Part shown: positions 63,401 to 64,000 of the stretch, one piece after another
Numbering within the stretch: the stretch's first letter is position 1
Layout of the letters: each line of letters starts with the position of its first letter
DNA from: Neorhizobium alkalisoli
GTDB lineage: Bacteria; Pseudomonadota; Alphaproteobacteria; Rhizobiales; Rhizobiaceae
Assembly (NCBI RefSeq): GCF_002968635.1
Contig: NZ_PVBN01000005.1
Coordinates: 248,001 to 312,000, forward strand
Length of the DNA stretch: 64,000 nt
Direction of reading: 5' to 3'
Notes under the pieces: model-generated
Told to the model about the DNA's origin: nothing
The model's input: only the letters and a program-made list of their open reading frames with translations
The model's database searches: none
Position numbers and translations under genes: made by a program

Positions 63401-64000
63401 GTTCGATCCCGATGAATGCAGGCTGCCTGAGGCCGATCCGCATCATCGTGCCGGAGGGCTCGATGCTGAAGCCGCAATATCCGGCCGCCGTCGTCGCCGG
63501 CAATGTGGAAACGAGCCAGCACGTCACCAATGCCCTGTTCGGGGCGCTTGGCGCCATGGCCGCCAGCCAGGGAACGATGAACAACCTCACGTTCGGCAAT
63601 GCGACCTATCAGTATTACGAGACGCTATGCTCTGGCTCGCCTGCGGGCCGCTTCAACGACGGCAGCGGTTTTGCCGGCACCGACGCTGTTCATGTGCATA
63701 TGACCAATTCGCGTCTCACGGATCCGGAAATCCTGGAAACGCGTTATCCGGTGCTACTCGAAGACTTCCACATTCGCGAGAATTCCGGCGGAAGCGGCAA
63801 GTTCTCGGCCGGCAACGGCACCAGACGCACCATCCGTTTCCTCGAAAAGATGGACTGCGCCATCCTCTCCTCGCACCGGACGATCCGTCCGCATGGCCTT
63901 GCCGGCGGAAAGGAAGGCGAACTCGGGCATATGATCGTCCGCCGGCTGGACGGCACGCTGGAAGAACTCGGCGGCTGCGCCCAGACCATCATCGAAGCGG
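60442..64000 (+). CDS. Hydantoinase A/B fusion, 5-oxoprolinase-like (cut by window edge)
   Basis: ATP-dependent amidohydrolase family, 1186 codons visible and open to the right edge. The HyuA half begins [21 protein letters not shown] and contains [30 protein letters not shown] and [17 protein letters not shown]. The HyuB half starts near residue 690 ([17 protein letters not shown]) and has [32 protein letters not shown] and [13 protein letters not shown]. The single-chain form matches 5-oxoprolinase (about 1200 residues), which turns 5-oxoproline into glutamate. It diverges from a TRAP operon that probably imports its substrate. Confidence 0.92.
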   Translation, partial: MTTGKWDFWIDRGGTFTDIVGRKPDGTLIAHKVLSENPEAYRDAAVQGIRELLSAPAGQAIPSELIGAVKMGTTVATNALLERKGEKTLLVTTRGFRDALAIGYQARADIFAKKIIKPELLYRAVVEVDERVHADGTVEATPDETAIRSALQKHFEDGFRAVAIVFMHAYRYPAHEQLAAKVAREIGFTQVSVSHEVSPLIKLVGRGDTTVVDAYLSPILRRYVDQVATELGADGEDGPQLMFMQSSGGLTAARLFQGKDAILSGPAGGVVGAVETSRLAGFERMIGFDMGGTSTDVSHYDGELERSFETEVAGVRMRAPMMSIHTVAAGGGSILHFENGRFRVGPDSAGANPGPKAYRRGGPLTVTDANVMLGKLSPDLFPKIFGRNRDQPLDAVAVRAAFEGMAKVIGDGRSPEEVADGFLAIAVENMANAVKKISVQRGYDVTHYVLTCFGGAGGQHACLTADALGISTVLIHPFSGILSAYGMGLADIRATRQRTVSEELAAALKALGPIRDELTVSVVEEMASQGVSGAGVTVLHRAHLRYQGTDTTLPVTLGGAADMTASFETAHKKQFGFIFENREIIFEAYEVEAIGGGADSAELEFSLDSSAPVASQETKFFSGGAWRDAPVYRRADIRPGSRANGPCLIVEPHQTIVVEDGWAFEITKLNHVVLTRITALSRARPIGTQADPVLLEVFNNLFMSIAEQMGVTLQNTASSVNIKERLDFSCAVFDENGALVANAPHMPVHLGSMDRSVETVIATNKGKIRPGDVFALNAPYNGGTHLPDITVVTPVFDQEGEKILFYVASRGHHADVGGTAPGSMTPLATTVDEEGVLFDNVLLVDRGRFDEAGITKLLSDHPYPARNVAQNVADLRAQIAANEKGVHEMRKMIAQFGLDVVQAYMGHVQDNAEESVRRVLEKLNDAEFSYPTDQGSVIEVKITVDKEKREATVDFTGTSPQKKNNFNAPEPVTRAAVLYVFRVMVESSIPMNAGCLRPIRIIVPEGSMLKPQYPAAVVAGNVETSQHVTNALFGALGAMAASQGTMNNLTFGNATYQYYETLCSGSPAGRFNDGSGFAGTDAVHVHMTNSRLTDPEILETRYPVLLEDFHIRENSGGSGKFSAGNGTRRTIRFLEKMDCAILSSHRTIRPHGLAGGKEGELGHMIVRRLDGTLEELGGCAQTIIEA

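Overview
The window is about 64 kb of GC-rich chromosomal DNA from an alphaproteobacterium, most likely a member of the Rhizobiaceae (Rhizobium/Neorhizobium/Agrobacterium group). Pointers are the rimP-nusA-ylxR/L7Ae-infB block, the TIGR02300-type acidic protein next to cmk-rpsA, the NrnC-type exoribonuclease, an alpha-r14 (NfeR1-like) sRNA with three CCUCCUCCC loops, CTTGAC/CTATAT-type promoters, palindromic rhizobial intergenic repeats, and the density of ABC, TRAP and tripartite tricarboxylate transporters. Species cannot be fixed from the sequence alone.

Layout. 1-5.1 kb: a truncated MOSC gene diverging from recR, an MltB-type lytic transglycosylase whose signal peptide region carries a palindromic repeat, a GNAT/MFS pair, and an orphan Tdi1-like immunity gene. 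5.1-11.9 kb: the transcription/translation block rimP-nusA-ylxR-infB, preceded by a promoter plus intrinsic terminator (possible attenuator) and ending in a small unknown gene instead of rbfA. 12-16.9 kb: kduD, exbB-exbD-tonB and an Ldh_2-family dehydrogenase. 16.9-21.5 kb: a histidine-rich FtsX/MacB-type ABC transporter with a DUF3299-like partner, a PHO-box-driven alkaline phosphatase, and the alpha-r14-type sRNA. 21.7-26.3 kb: nrnC, a DUF817 membrane protein and two unknown acidic proteins with similar upstream motifs (one a good CtrA site). 26.4-30.1 kb: rpsA, cmk, TIGR02300 protein, tRNA-Ala(GGC) and a one-helix membrane protein.

30.3-40.8 kb is an amino-sugar uptake and catabolism locus. 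A leftward operon (MurQ-like etherase, binding protein, two permeases, Gfo/Idh/MocA oxidoreductase, ATPase) diverges from a rightward operon (BadF-type GlcNAc kinase, GntR/HutC regulator, SIS-type deaminase, nagA). A 14-bp inverted motif lies in front of each operon. 40.8-47.9 kb is a tricarboxylate-uptake locus: TctDE-like two-component system, a lone AfuA-type binding protein, and tctCBA.

48-56.7 kb holds a LIV-type ABC transporter in one apparent operon with a benzoate/2-aminobenzoate-CoA-ligase-like enzyme, a MarR regulator and glutaminase. It diverges, across a perfect 17-bp palindrome, from a hydrolase resembling kynurenine formamidase. 56.7-64 kb holds a TRAP transporter operon with its own MarR-type regulator, diverging from a fused hydantoinase A/B (5-oxoprolinase-like) gene that runs off the right edge.

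Genes are tightly packed. Most operon junctions overlap by 1-4 nt, and four of seven convergent gene pairs share exactly 4 nt through overlapping stop codons. No prophage, insertion sequence, CRISPR array or rRNA gene was seen.
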